Of a stretch of 64,000 bases of DNA, positions 43,421 through 53,057 are shown in pieces. Numbering within the stretch: position 1 is the stretch's first letter; each line of letters starts with the position of its first letter. The position numbers were made by a program, and so were the translations under genes. Origin of the DNA: Promethearchaeota archaeon (GTDB lineage Archaea; Asgardarchaeota; Lokiarchaeia; Sigynarchaeales; SOKP01); assembly GCA_016839845.1 (NCBI GenBank), contig JAEOTL010000467.1, forward strand, positions 1-64,000, read 5' to 3'. The notes beneath the pieces are model-generated. The model saw only the letters and a list, made by a program, of their open reading frames with translations. It did not search any database and was not told where the DNA came from.

Positions 43421-45043
43421 ATGTCAGATTCTCAAACAAAATATATTTTAGCAATAGATCATGGGACTGGAGGTCCAAAATCTGCAATCGTGTCTACTAA
43501 GGGTGAAGTGGTTGACTGGGCGTTCCAAGAAACCCCGATTCTCGCATCTAAGGGCGGGATTGTCGAGCAAAATCCAGATGATTGGTGGAATGCGATTAAA
43601 TCAACTGCTAAAGAAGTGATAGATAGAGGTAAAGTTCAGGTTGATGATATTATAGGGATTTCCAATACGAGTCAGTGGAGTGGTACGGTACCGCTTGATA
43701 AAGATGGAAACCAACTAATGAATGCAGTTATATGGATGGATACTCGTGGGGCTAAACATATTGAAAAGTTCAATAAAGGATTACTAAGAGTTTCGGGATA
43801 TAATGTAAGGAAAATTCTAAGCTTGTTAAAAAGAACGGCTGGAGGACCTACTCACCACGGGAAAGATTCAATAGCACATATATTAATGATTAAGGATGAA
43901 TTACCAGATATATATGAAAGAACCTTCAACTTTTTAGAACCTCAAGATTATGTTAATCTCAAATTAACTGGTAAATTTGCGGCTTCATTTGCATCTATCC
44001 ATCTACATTGGATTACCGATGCAAGAGATCTGAATAACATCCATTATTCTAAGAAGTTATTAAAAATGTTTAAGGTAGAGGGTGAAAAATTACCCTCTGA
44101 CTTGAAAAATTCAACAGATATTTTAGGACCAATTAAATCAGAGCTAGCTGACGAACTCGGTTTAAATAAAGATACTCAAGTAGTTATGGGTGCCCCAGAT
44201 ACCCATACAGCAACGATCGGGTCTGGTGCGATCGGAAATTATGAAGGGCACATCTATATTGGTACAAGTGATTGGATATTTCTTCATATTCCTTACAAAA
44301 AAACTAATATCGGACTTAATTTAGGGAGTATACCCTCTGCCATCCCAGGAAGATATTTGGTGGGTAACGAACAAAACCTAGCAGGAGGATCTTTATCTTA
44401 CCTGAGAGATAACATACTATACCATAAAGATGAACTGTTAAAAGAAGAAGCGGTGCCTGACGTGTATAAAATTTTCGATAAAATTGTTGAGCAGGTTCCA
44501 GCTGGATCAAACAATCTTATATATACTCCTTGGCTTATTGGTGAGAGATCACCAATTGATGATGCTACCATTCGGGGAGGATTGTATAATCTATCTTTTG
44601 AAATGTCCCGGGAACACATTATACGAGCTATTTTCGAGGGTGTTGCGTACAATATAAAGTGGCTATTTTCAGGTATAGAAAAATTTATTAGAGATTGGGT
44701 TGTTAAAGAGAGAGGAATTCCTAAAAATGGTATAGTTATGCCAGAACTTAATATCATTGGTGGTGGTGCTCAGAGTGCTATTTGGTGTCAAATAATTTCA
44801 GATGTTCTAGATAGAAAAATAAAACAAGTGAGAGATCCCATCCAAACCAATGCTCGTGGCGCGGCTTTTATAGCAGCTGTGGGCTTAGGATACCTTAAAT
44901 GGGATGAGATACAACAGTGTTGTGAGATATCTAATATTTTTACCCCCAATCCTGAAAATAGGGCAATATATGATAAACTTTTTAAAGAGTATGTAAACAT
45001 TTATAACATTATGAATAAAACCTATAAGAGATTGAATCAATAA
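43421..45043 (+). CDS. FGGY-family carbohydrate kinase (xylulokinase-like)
   Basis: The 540-residue product starts at ATG 43421 (MSDSQTKYILAIDHGTGG), which places the first phosphate loop at residues 9-17 as expected. Other motifs are the NTSQWSGTVPLD and VIWMDTRGAKH region, APDTHTATIGSGAIG near 265 (adenosine site), and the FGGY-type NIIGGGAQSAIWCQIISDVL near 446 with ARGAAFIAAVGLG. Members phosphorylate xylulose, ribulose, glycerol or similar polyols; the sugar is not certain. It is followed 20 bp later by a radical SAM gene. Confidence 0.92.
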   Translation: MSDSQTKYILAIDHGTGGPKSAIVSTKGEVVDWAFQETPILASKGGIVEQNPDDWWNAIKSTAKEVIDRGKVQVDDIIGISNTSQWSGTVPLDKDGNQLMNAVIWMDTRGAKHIEKFNKGLLRVSGYNVRKILSLLKRTAGGPTHHGKDSIAHILMIKDELPDIYERTFNFLEPQDYVNLKLTGKFAASFASIHLHWITDARDLNNIHYSKKLLKMFKVEGEKLPSDLKNSTDILGPIKSELADELGLNKDTQVVMGAPDTHTATIGSGAIGNYEGHIYIGTSDWIFLHIPYKKTNIGLNLGSIPSAIPGRYLVGNEQNLAGGSLSYLRDNILYHKDELLKEEAVPDVYKIFDKIVEQVPAGSNNLIYTPWLIGERSPIDDATIRGGLYNLSFEMSREHIIRAIFEGVAYNIKWLFSGIEKFIRDWVVKERGIPKNGIVMPELNIIGGGAQSAIWCQIISDVLDRKIKQVRDPIQTNARGAAFIAAVGLGYLKWDEIQQCCEISNIFTPNPENRAIYDKLFKEYVNIYNIMNKTYKRLNQ

Positions 45044-45062
45044 TTTTATTCTTTTTTAAATA

Positions 45063-45878
45063 ATGAAAATCGAATTTAGGGAAGCCAAAAACATCATAAC
45101 TAAAAGTAATATACCATCCATTGATTTTGTCATAAATCCATATACAGGATGTCAACATGGGTGTATTTATTGTTATGCCGAGTTTATGATTAGATTTACA
45201 GGGCATAAGGGAGAAAAATGGGGACAATTTTTAGATGTAAAAACTTTTGACTTAAACCAAATTAAACCTCATAAATATGCAGGAAAACGAATTTTATTGA
45301 GTTCAGTTACTGATCCGTATCTACCGTTAGAGAAAAAGTACCAGAATACGCGGAAAATATTGGAAAAACTCGTTGGGACAAAAGCAGAAATCTCAATCCT
45401 CACTAAATCTAAGCTTGTTGTCAGAGATATTGATCTTTTTAAAAAATTTGAAAATATTAGAATCGGTATTTCCATTAGTACTTTAAGTGATGGGTTCTCA
45501 AAGATCATAGAACGAGCAGCTTCAAAACCTATGGATCGTCTAGAAGCAATCAAAACGATCTCACAGGAGGGACTTCCTACTTATGTATTCATCTCTCCAT
45601 TTTTCCCAGAGATCACAGATCATAAGGCTATCATTGAAGAAACCATTGATTATGCAGATACTTTTAGTTTCGAGAATCTCAATTTCAGACCTCATAATAT
45701 TCCACGAATAATGAGAATAATTAAGGAAATTCGACCAAATCTACTTACTCGATATAAAGAACTCCAGAAAGATCGGGTGTATTGGGATCTTTTAGAAGAG
45801 GATATTGCCAAATACTGCAATGAGAAGAATCTAAATTATAAAATCGAATTTCATCATGGTGGATTTTCAAAGAGCTAA
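45063..45878 (+). CDS. SPL-family radical SAM protein
   Basis: The 271 residues hold C-x3-C-x2-C in GCQHGCIYCYAE near residue 30, binding the radical SAM [4Fe-4S] cluster. It is followed by KRILLSSVTDPYLPLEKKYQNTRKILE, a hallmark of the DNA-repair/photolyase-like (SplB) subgroup of small archaeal proteins. The barrel continues through ISISTLSDGFSKIIERAASKP and FISPFFPEITDH. Function is unproven. It closely follows the kinase gene and may be cotranscribed with it. Confidence 0.92.
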   Translation: MKIEFREAKNIITKSNIPSIDFVINPYTGCQHGCIYCYAEFMIRFTGHKGEKWGQFLDVKTFDLNQIKPHKYAGKRILLSSVTDPYLPLEKKYQNTRKILEKLVGTKAEISILTKSKLVVRDIDLFKKFENIRIGISISTLSDGFSKIIERAASKPMDRLEAIKTISQEGLPTYVFISPFFPEITDHKAIIEETIDYADTFSFENLNFRPHNIPRIMRIIKEIRPNLLTRYKELQKDRVYWDLLEEDIAKYCNEKNLNYKIEFHHGGFSKS

Positions 45879-45897
45879 TAAGGAAAAAAAATAGAAA

Positions 45898-45913
45898 TTC
45901 CCTAAGAAGGGAA
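45898..45913. terminator. short perfect hairpin between convergent genes
   Basis: TTCCCT-AAGA-AGGGAA forms a six-base-pair stem with a tetraloop 20 bp after the radical SAM stop. It sits 11 bp from the end of the convergent gene and is flanked by A-runs, so it may serve both directions. Confidence 0.5.
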
Positions 45914-45923
45914 AATAATATGT

Positions 45924-47027
45924 TTACTTAATATATCCTGCGGCATTCTTCATCAATGTCTCGGCCTCAGAAACCATGTCATTGATTATATCAGATACAC
46001 TTTCAATACTGTCAATTACGCCTATACTCTGACCTAAAAGTACGGCCCCCGATTTCACATCTCCCCTATAAGCTGCCAGATAGGCATTAGCTGATGCGAT
46101 AAACTCTTTTATCATATCTTCACGAGACATTGAAGCAACTTTTTGTTCTTCTGCTATTTTAGCTTCTTTGTCTGCAACAAGACCATGATGAAGACTATAT
46201 TCATTCTTCCATAATCGAATAGGGCCTAGAGCACCTGTGACTAAAACCGTATCAGAAGCTTTAGAGGGAGGTACAACTCCTTTATATCCTTCATGAAATT
46301 CAGCATCTTTACTCGCAATAAAACGTGAGCCCATGGCAATACCCCCAGCACCCATACTTAATGCCGCTGCTAAACCAGCACCAGTGGCAAACCCTCCACA
46401 TGCAATTACTGGAAAATCAGGATGTTTCTTTTGGACTTGTTGGAGTAAAACGAGAGTACTTACTTTCTCATAAGATTGATGTCCTCCACCCTCACCACCA
46501 GTTACCACCATTCCATCCACACCAGATGCAACACACTTATCAGCTAACCATAAAGCTGGAGCAACATGAAAATGTTTTATCTCAGATTTCTCTTTGAGTT
46601 CTTGGAACGATTTGGTTTGAGGTAATGTCTTGGAAGAACCAGCACTTGTCAGAGCATAAATACACTGATCTCTTATTCGTTGATTCTCCATAATGAATTT
46701 AGGAATTTCACTGCACAACTTCGGAGCCTGTATCTCATTTCTGGAAGTTCTGATGTTAAAACCGAAAGGCTTATCTGTATGTTCTACTACAAATTTCATA
46801 TTCTCTTTCATAGCTTCTACAGCATCAGCACCTAATCTTGCAGATGATGTTGTGGTTTCAGTTCCTATATCAGCACCACGTTTTATAGTCGTGTGGGATA
46901 ATACTCCTAAGCCACCCGCTTCACTAACTGCTACACACAAATCTGTGGTGTAAAATGGTCCCATCGCAGCAGAAAAGATAGGGTGTTTAATACCAAACAT
47001 TTTGGTAATATTTGTCTCTATTGTCAT
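45924..47027 (-). CDS. NAD(P)H-dependent flavin oxidoreductase (nitronate monooxygenase/FabK-like)
   Basis: The 367 residues form an FMN TIM barrel: IKHPIFSAAMGPFYT at the start, VSEAGGLGVLS near 36, GVDGMVVTGGEGGGHQS near 175 (flavin phosphate region), VIACGGFATGAGLAAALSMGAGGIAMGSRF near 212-242. Relatives are 2-nitropropane dioxygenases and the enoyl-ACP reductase FabK; sequence alone does not separate them. It is divergent from the acyl-CoA synthetase subunit gene and close to an AMP-forming ligase, which hints at acyl-CoA metabolism. Confidence 0.9.
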   Translation of the reverse strand: MTIETNITKMFGIKHPIFSAAMGPFYTTDLCVAVSEAGGLGVLSHTTIKRGADIGTETTTSSARLGADAVEAMKENMKFVVEHTDKPFGFNIRTSRNEIQAPKLCSEIPKFIMENQRIRDQCIYALTSAGSSKTLPQTKSFQELKEKSEIKHFHVAPALWLADKCVASGVDGMVVTGGEGGGHQSYEKVSTLVLLQQVQKKHPDFPVIACGGFATGAGLAAALSMGAGGIAMGSRFIASKDAEFHEGYKGVVPPSKASDTVLVTGALGPIRLWKNEYSLHHGLVADKEAKIAEEQKVASMSREDMIKEFIASANAYLAAYRGDVKSGAVLLGQSIGVIDSIESVSDIINDMVSEAETLMKNAAGYIK

Positions 47028-47172
47028 AAAATCTCATCAATTTTTTTATTGTTTTAATTTTATAATTAGGTTTTAAATTTTGTTCTTTATAATCTTTATC
47101 AATCTGCTAATACTGAATAAGTATTAAAACTTGATTATATTTTCAAACATAAAAATCAATAACGTTTTTGAT

Positions 47173-48660
47173 ATGGTAGACCATTTTTTACATGAGTTCT
47201 TACGTCCAAAAAGCATTGCCACGTTTGGTGCTAATAATTCTTTCGGGACAACAATGGGTACAATGCTTCTAGTGAGAATTATAAATTCCAATTTTAAAGG
47301 TAAAATCTTTCCCATCCATCCTAAATTAGATATAATATTGGGATATAAGGCTTATCGTTCAATTGCCGAAGTACCAGAGACTCCTGATCTTGCGATTATT
47401 GTTTTACCACCCAAGGTGGTCCCTCAAGTTTTTAGGGAGTGTGGAGAGAAGGGGGTAAAACACATTGTTATAGTCTCTGGTGGATTCAGAGAACTTATTG
47501 GAGATAGAGAAAACACTCTCACAGAAGAATTAGCTGATCTTGCAAACCAATATGGAATACGATTCATAGGTCCCAATTGTCTTGGGGCGTTCAATGGTTG
47601 GATTTATCCAGAGGGAGATGGAATGTTTAATATGATGTTATGGTCTGCAAAATCAGAACGAAGCAAGTTTTCAATGGCATCCCAAAGTGGTACCTTAGCC
47701 AGTCAATTATGGATGGATCCAGATTATCCTGCGTTTAGTGTTGGGAAAGCAATTTCAGTAGGGAATGAAGCTAATATTGATCTGGTAGATTATTTAGAGT
47801 ATTTTAAAGAGGATATTGACACCGATGTTATCGGATTATACATTGAAGAAATTAAACGGGGCAAAGAATTCATTCAGTTAACAAAACAAATCACTCCTAA
47901 AAAACCAATAATCGCTTTGTATGGAGGAGGGACAACAGCAGGAAATCGCGCAATTAGGAGCCATACTGGTTCCTTGGCAGGAAATATGAAAATTTTCAAC
48001 TCTATGGTTAAAGAAACAGGAATAATATTAACTCATGAAGTAATGGAATTTTTAGATATTGCTACTATCCTCCTTACCCCAAATTTTCCCTATCCTAAAG
48101 GAAATCGTATTGGTATAATAACCTTTGCTGGAGGTCCTGGTGCACTTATCGCTACCAATGCAGAAAAGAAAGGTTTAAACGTGCCTGAATTCTCAAAACC
48201 ATTACAATCAAAATTGAAGAAACAACTCCCGCACACTGCAAGCTGGAGTAATCCAATAGACATTACATTTGATATGAATATCTTTAATCTATATATAAAC
48301 TTCCCAAAGATGTTAATGAAATCAGGGGAAATTGATGCCATAATGATTTATGGGGCTATGGGTTTTCAAGAAATGGCATCTCGTATGGATCAAAATAAAA
48401 AAGTAGCTGATCATCTTAAATTTCCAGAAGAAATGGCGGGAAATTTTGATGCCATGGGCAAGATGTTAATCGCACCTGCTGTCAAAGCTTCTCAAAAGTA
48501 TTCCGTGCCAATTATCTATATTAATCCTAACAGTTATTCAAATGAATGGTCAAAAGATATACGAGAGAATGGTGGGATAGTGTTCCAATTCTGGGATCAA
48601 CCTGTAAATTGTCTAGCTAAGATCTGTAGCTATGCGGAATATCGGAGAAAAAAAAATTAA
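47173..48660 (+). CDS. ADP-forming acyl/acetyl-CoA synthetase, alpha-type subunit
   Basis: The 495 residues start at ATG 47173, because the CoA-binding fold begins directly afterwards (FLRPKSIATFGANN). Domain 1 binds CoA (ILGYKAYRSIAEVPETPDLAIIVLPP). Domain 2 is the succinyl-CoA ligase-like flavodoxin fold with FIGPNCLGAFNG and SMASQSGTLASQL. The phospho-histidine is in IRSHTGSLAGN near 268. Domain 3 follows. The ATP-grasp (beta) domain is absent here and not in the window. These enzymes make ATP from acyl-CoA, as in peptide-fermenting archaea. Confidence 0.9.
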   Translation: MVDHFLHEFLRPKSIATFGANNSFGTTMGTMLLVRIINSNFKGKIFPIHPKLDIILGYKAYRSIAEVPETPDLAIIVLPPKVVPQVFRECGEKGVKHIVIVSGGFRELIGDRENTLTEELADLANQYGIRFIGPNCLGAFNGWIYPEGDGMFNMMLWSAKSERSKFSMASQSGTLASQLWMDPDYPAFSVGKAISVGNEANIDLVDYLEYFKEDIDTDVIGLYIEEIKRGKEFIQLTKQITPKKPIIALYGGGTTAGNRAIRSHTGSLAGNMKIFNSMVKETGIILTHEVMEFLDIATILLTPNFPYPKGNRIGIITFAGGPGALIATNAEKKGLNVPEFSKPLQSKLKKQLPHTASWSNPIDITFDMNIFNLYINFPKMLMKSGEIDAIMIYGAMGFQEMASRMDQNKKVADHLKFPEEMAGNFDAMGKMLIAPAVKASQKYSVPIIYINPNSYSNEWSKDIRENGGIVFQFWDQPVNCLAKICSYAEYRRKKN

Positions 48661-48709
48661 AAAAAATAGTTAAATTAAGTAAGTAAAAGAAGAAAAAATG
48701 TAAAGAATA

Positions 48710-50563
48710 TTATCCTTTAATAGGTTTTCCTTTTTCAAGTTTATCTAAATCTTTTTCTTGAAGTTCGCGTCTCTGAACTTTACCAGTTAGACTGACGGGC
48801 AACTTCCGTACAACCTCGATCATGCGAGGAGTCTTCCATTTTGCCATATTGTCTAATGCCCATTGCTTAATGTCATCAACTTCAATATTTTTACCAGCTT
48901 TATATCCTTTCTTTAATGTAATCCATGCCTTTACTTTTTCACCTGTTGTTTCATCTGGTAGACTTGCCACAGCAATTTCATCTATAGCTTCATGACGTCC
49001 TAAAAGATCCTCAACCTCTTTAGGAAAAACTGAGTGCCCTGAGACTTTTATTAAAGATTTCTTACGATCCCGTATCTCAATCCATCCATGTTCATCCATA
49101 AATCCTATATCGCCAGTTAATAACCATCTTTGCCCATTCCACATTTTTAAGTTATCTTCTTGCTCTTTTTGAACTCCTAAGTATCCCATCATCACATGTG
49201 GACCAGCAATGCAAATCTCACCGGTGTTTTCGACACCAAAACCTCCTTTTTCTTTTGTTCCATCACAAATGGGACCAGTTTCAAAATTTGCTGAGTCAAA
49301 TATGGCCCAATCTGCACCAGGCATAGGTAAACCCAATTTACCCGTTTTAGTTGGTCCCCAGAAAGGAGCTACGCTATGAATTGGTGATGTCTCTGTTAAT
49401 CCATAACCTACGCGAATTGGACAAAACACTTCTTCGAAAGGAATCCTCACATAGTCATGTAATGGTCCCGCACCAGAAGTAGCATACTTTAATTTTTCCC
49501 AAAAATCATATTTCTTCTTAAATTCATCAACCCCCATACTCTGTACGAAATCAGTTAATCTCTTAAATAACATTTCAACCCCAGTATACATGATACCTTG
49601 AGGAGCGTCCATTTTATTTATTGTTTCACATAATATATCATCGGAGGGTGGTCTTGGAAAAAGGATCATCTGCATGCCCAAAGATAAAGCCCCATTCATA
49701 ACACAAGTCATTCCAAAAGCATGAAAAAAGGGTATACTACCAATTGTAATCATTCCTGGGGACAATTTGACCCATTCTTTAACCATGTATATGTTAGCTA
49801 CCAAATTCGCATGACTAAGCATTGCCACTTTAGGTAATCCTGTAGTTCCACCAGTCATAAGATACACAGCAGGAGTTGTCCAGGGATCGATATCAACTTT
49901 GATTTCTTTAGGCTCTGTATTTTTGATTATATCCTCCATCCAATGCACTTTATATTGCTCTGTTTCGTCGGGGATCTTGTCTTTAGCACTCGGGATTCCC
50001 AAATCCTCAATGGTTGCTTGATCCGCCGTAATAAAGTCCACAAAATTCGTAGGTATGATATGTTTTACGTCAGTTTGTGGGAGAATGTCTTTAGGACCAG
50101 TGATATAGAGCATATCCATCAAAACCAAGACCTTTGCATTTGACATTTTTAAGGAATGCAAAAGTTCCATTGCCTTATATGTCATATTTATACCTTGTGC
50201 GATCGCACCAATATATTGACACCCCATATAAGCAACGACAAAATTGATGGAATTAGGGACATCAATCGCTACTACATCCCCTTGCTTTATTCCCAATTTA
50301 TCAGAAAGAAAAGTTCCAAACCTCTTTGCATATTCAAAAAGAGTTTTCAGTTTTACTCGTTCAATGTGTGATTTATACACAAAAACACAGATATCATTAT
50401 CCCAAATTCCGTAATCATTAGCTGTTTTTACATATCCTTCCCACATGGTGGAAACCTCAACACCTTCAACATCCTTCAATTGTTTTGGAACGCCTTCTGG
50501 CCAGTATCCTTCAGTAAACCATACTTTATTTTCATCTACAATAAAATCATCTAAACTCGGCAT
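48710..50563 (-). CDS. AMP-forming acyl-CoA synthetase (fatty-acid-CoA-ligase-like)
   Basis: The 617-residue adenylate-forming enzyme contains the P-loop YLMTGGTTGLPKVAMLSH near 232-250, the A5 motif GYGLTETSPIHS near 398, WLLTGDIGFMDEHGWIEIRDRKKSLIKVSG near 496 (adenylate-binding Asp and hinge) and the catalytic Lys region LTGKVQRRELQ near the end. The sequence is close to long-chain or medium-chain ligases. It converges with the ACD alpha gene. The acyl chain accepted is unknown. Confidence 0.93.
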   Translation of the reverse strand: MPSLDDFIVDENKVWFTEGYWPEGVPKQLKDVEGVEVSTMWEGYVKTANDYGIWDNDICVFVYKSHIERVKLKTLFEYAKRFGTFLSDKLGIKQGDVVAIDVPNSINFVVAYMGCQYIGAIAQGINMTYKAMELLHSLKMSNAKVLVLMDMLYITGPKDILPQTDVKHIIPTNFVDFITADQATIEDLGIPSAKDKIPDETEQYKVHWMEDIIKNTEPKEIKVDIDPWTTPAVYLMTGGTTGLPKVAMLSHANLVANIYMVKEWVKLSPGMITIGSIPFFHAFGMTCVMNGALSLGMQMILFPRPPSDDILCETINKMDAPQGIMYTGVEMLFKRLTDFVQSMGVDEFKKKYDFWEKLKYATSGAGPLHDYVRIPFEEVFCPIRVGYGLTETSPIHSVAPFWGPTKTGKLGLPMPGADWAIFDSANFETGPICDGTKEKGGFGVENTGEICIAGPHVMMGYLGVQKEQEDNLKMWNGQRWLLTGDIGFMDEHGWIEIRDRKKSLIKVSGHSVFPKEVEDLLGRHEAIDEIAVASLPDETTGEKVKAWITLKKGYKAGKNIEVDDIKQWALDNMAKWKTPRMIEVVRKLPVSLTGKVQRRELQEKDLDKLEKGKPIKG

Positions 50564-50787
50564 AAAATTTCACTTCTTTAATGTTTTTTTTATTATAAAT
50601 TCTACAAAATAAACTATCAGTATATTATGATTGATTTATTATAATATAATAATTTAACTTGATCTCCTATTAGATTTTGTGTGTAATATCCCTATTTCTG
50701 ACTAATGAATATTTGAGAGTGAATCGAGAATATTAAAAAGAATATTAATATTCCCTAATATAGCAAAGGAATGGTCAAAAGTCACGC

Positions 50788-51645
50788 ATGAGTTTCAAAA
50801 GAAAACTAAAAGAACAATTACTTGAGGTTTTAACTGAAAAGGAGCTCTCCCTCCTTCCACGAGGGTTTCAAACGATAGGTAATCTTGTTATCCTGAAGTT
50901 AAATCCAGAATTATATTGTAGGAAAAAGGTGATTGCTGAAGCATTTATGGTTTTACTCCCGAGAATTACTGGAGTATATATTAATAAAGGTAGAATTGTG
51001 GGAACATACAGGGAACCTGAAAACATCGAATTTATAGCAGGAATCGATGATCCTGTTGTTCAACATAAAGAACATGGGGTAACCTATCAATTTGATATAA
51101 CGAAAATTATGTTTAGCAAAGGAAATATCAACGAAAGAAAATTTTTGGCAACCTTAGTCAAGGAAGGTGAGGTCATAGTGGATATGTTTGCGGGAATAGG
51201 CTATTTTTCCCTTCCAATAGCTAAACACTCAAAAGCGGAAAAAATATACTCAATTGAGCTTAACTCTGAATCTTTCAAATATCTTTCAATAAATATCAAA
51301 ATAAACCATTTAGAGAACGTAATACAACCGATTAATGGAAATTGTAAAGAGGAAGTAATTAAACTAAGTAATTTGGGCGTTAAGGCTGACCGTATAATCA
51401 TGGGTGTTTTTCCAGCACCACTAGATTATGTTAGTGTAGCATTAACTCTGGTGAAAGAAATGGGTACAATGTTTCATTTTGAAGGAGTAATTGGGAAAGA
51501 TGAGCATGATTCTCTCTTTGAAGAATTTAAATACATTGCTAAAGAATCCAGTTATGAATGTGAGCTACAATCATATCGATATGTAAAAAGTTATGGACCA
51601 AGATTATTTCATATCGTTTTAGATATCTTTGTTAAGAAAAATTAG
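50788..51645 (+). CDS. taw2: Taw2/Trm5-family tRNA modification enzyme
   Basis: The 285 residues match the class I SAM enzymes of the TYW2/Trm5 group. An N-terminal D1-type domain is followed by KIMFSKGNINERKFLATLV, motif I EVIVDMFAGIGYFSLPIAKH, YSIELNSESFKYLSINIKIN (motif II with Glu), and DRIIMGVFPAPLDYV. Trm5 usually has N-L/P-P at that last place, while archaeal Taw2 has MG-x, so transfer of the aminocarboxypropyl group in wyosine synthesis at G37 is the better guess. The length fits Taw2 (about 280). Confidence 0.8.
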   Translation: MSFKRKLKEQLLEVLTEKELSLLPRGFQTIGNLVILKLNPELYCRKKVIAEAFMVLLPRITGVYINKGRIVGTYREPENIEFIAGIDDPVVQHKEHGVTYQFDITKIMFSKGNINERKFLATLVKEGEVIVDMFAGIGYFSLPIAKHSKAEKIYSIELNSESFKYLSINIKINHLENVIQPINGNCKEEVIKLSNLGVKADRIIMGVFPAPLDYVSVALTLVKEMGTMFHFEGVIGKDEHDSLFEEFKYIAKESSYECELQSYRYVKSYGPRLFHIVLDIFVKKN

Positions 51646-51742
51646 ATAATTTTATTTAGTGCTTACAAGAACTATATCATATACCCATCACAAAAAGAGA
51701 GTTTCATTATAAATAATTCAACACGAATGGAAATGAGCAACC

Positions 51743-52999
51743 ATGTCGGAAAAGGCAATAATTGGTCTTGATTATAGCCATAATAACTTTTTAACCTTAG
51801 AAGCTTCAAGCTTTGCGGAATTTACTCAATTTCTATTTAACTCTGGGTATAAAATAGGGAAAATTGAATCTGGGTTTAACTCTCTTCCTGATTTAGGCAA
51901 GTACAAAACAATCCTTTTATCTACCCCAAGAAATACCAATTTAAAAGAAAAAGAAATTGAAAATCTAGTAGAGTACGTCAAAAATGGTGGAGGGTTGTTA
52001 ATAACCAGCTCTACTGGCGGAGACTACTCAAATAGCACTAATTTAAATGCATTAACTCGAAATTTTGGATTTGAATTTCTACCCAATGAGATTAATGATT
52101 CAGTAAGTTATGTCCATCTTCAAAAGAGACCTATATTGACTACCTTTAAAGCTCACGTTATAACAGAAGGGATCAACAAACTTGTATTTTCAAGCTCTTG
52201 TTCTACTAAAATACTTGATTTCTTAGAGGATGGCGAAAATATTAAAATTGAGAGTTTGTTAACATCTGGATTGAATAGCTGGCACAGGTTATTTGATGGA
52301 GAAGAATGGCTTGAGGAAGACCTTCCTAAAACAGATCTATTAGTAGCAGTTGACTATTATGACGGAAAAGTTGTAGCTTTTGGTAACATTAGCATATTCT
52401 CTTCTCTTGCAAGGGAGTATGGCTTTACAGCATTTGATAACGATATTCTTATAGCTAATATTTTAAATTGGTTGATAGGGAGTATAGAATCTGAAGGAAA
52501 ACCTGTAACAGTTGAACTCAACTTAGATTTATTTTATTGGATAGAGGGAATTGTAAAGGAAAATAAATGGGATAATTTTTCGGATCTAATCAACATAAGT
52601 TTGAAATATTTTAAAGATCACTACAAGGAGATAATGACCGAGGTTGAACAGAAAAAACTGGATAAACTAGAGCGACGAAAAGAATATGAAAAAGCAGAAA
52701 AAAAAGAGATCTTAGAGAAAAAAGAAGAAGATGTATTTGAAAAGGTTCCTGTTCAAGAAAGGAAAAAAGAAGATCTTGAAGAGATAATGAAATCTTTAGA
52801 GGAACTAACGGGAGAACATTATGAGATTTCTATCGATCTCGATGGTCAGGATGAAATAAAGATTGCAGACTCCTCACTAAGCTACACAAGTGAAGATGTG
52901 AAAGAATTTGAAGAAGGTAACACGAAGAATGCGATCTGGCATGGAAAAGCTACAAAAGCCTTCGTTGAGTGGTTAGTAAAAAAATATAAGCGAGAGTGA
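51743..52999 (+). CDS. GIFT-domain (IFT52/GldG-like) protein with charged coiled-coil tail
   Basis: The protein has 418 residues. The first 190 resemble the GIFT fold seen in IFT52 and bacterial GldG/DUF4350: an opening IIGLDYSHNNFLTLEASSF, KYKTILLSTPRNTNLKEKEI, LVEYVKNGGGLLITSSTGGD, then LNALTRNFGFEFLPNEIND. After a helical link come about 80 residues of Lys/Glu-rich coiled coil (near 300-365) and a small C-terminal domain ending in KAFVEWLVKKYKRE. No membrane segment or enzyme motif is visible. A scaffold or ligand-binding role is likely. The ATG at 51743 is preceded by a poor ribosome binding site. Confidence 0.75.
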   Translation: MSEKAIIGLDYSHNNFLTLEASSFAEFTQFLFNSGYKIGKIESGFNSLPDLGKYKTILLSTPRNTNLKEKEIENLVEYVKNGGGLLITSSTGGDYSNSTNLNALTRNFGFEFLPNEINDSVSYVHLQKRPILTTFKAHVITEGINKLVFSSSCSTKILDFLEDGENIKIESLLTSGLNSWHRLFDGEEWLEEDLPKTDLLVAVDYYDGKVVAFGNISIFSSLAREYGFTAFDNDILIANILNWLIGSIESEGKPVTVELNLDLFYWIEGIVKENKWDNFSDLINISLKYFKDHYKEIMTEVEQKKLDKLERRKEYEKAEKKEILEKKEEDVFEKVPVQERKKEDLEEIMKSLEELTGEHYEISIDLDGQDEIKIADSSLSYTSEDVKEFEEGNTKNAIWHGKATKAFVEWLVKKYKRE

Positions 53000-53057
53000 T
53001 ATTTTTAAAATATGCTTAGATAATAAGTTCTTATAAGTTTAATATTAATTATGCATA

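Noticed and set aside
46325..46953. Plus-strand frames opposite the FabK-like gene
   Set aside because: Antisense to a strongly conserved coding region, with low-complexity His/Gln/Leu composition.
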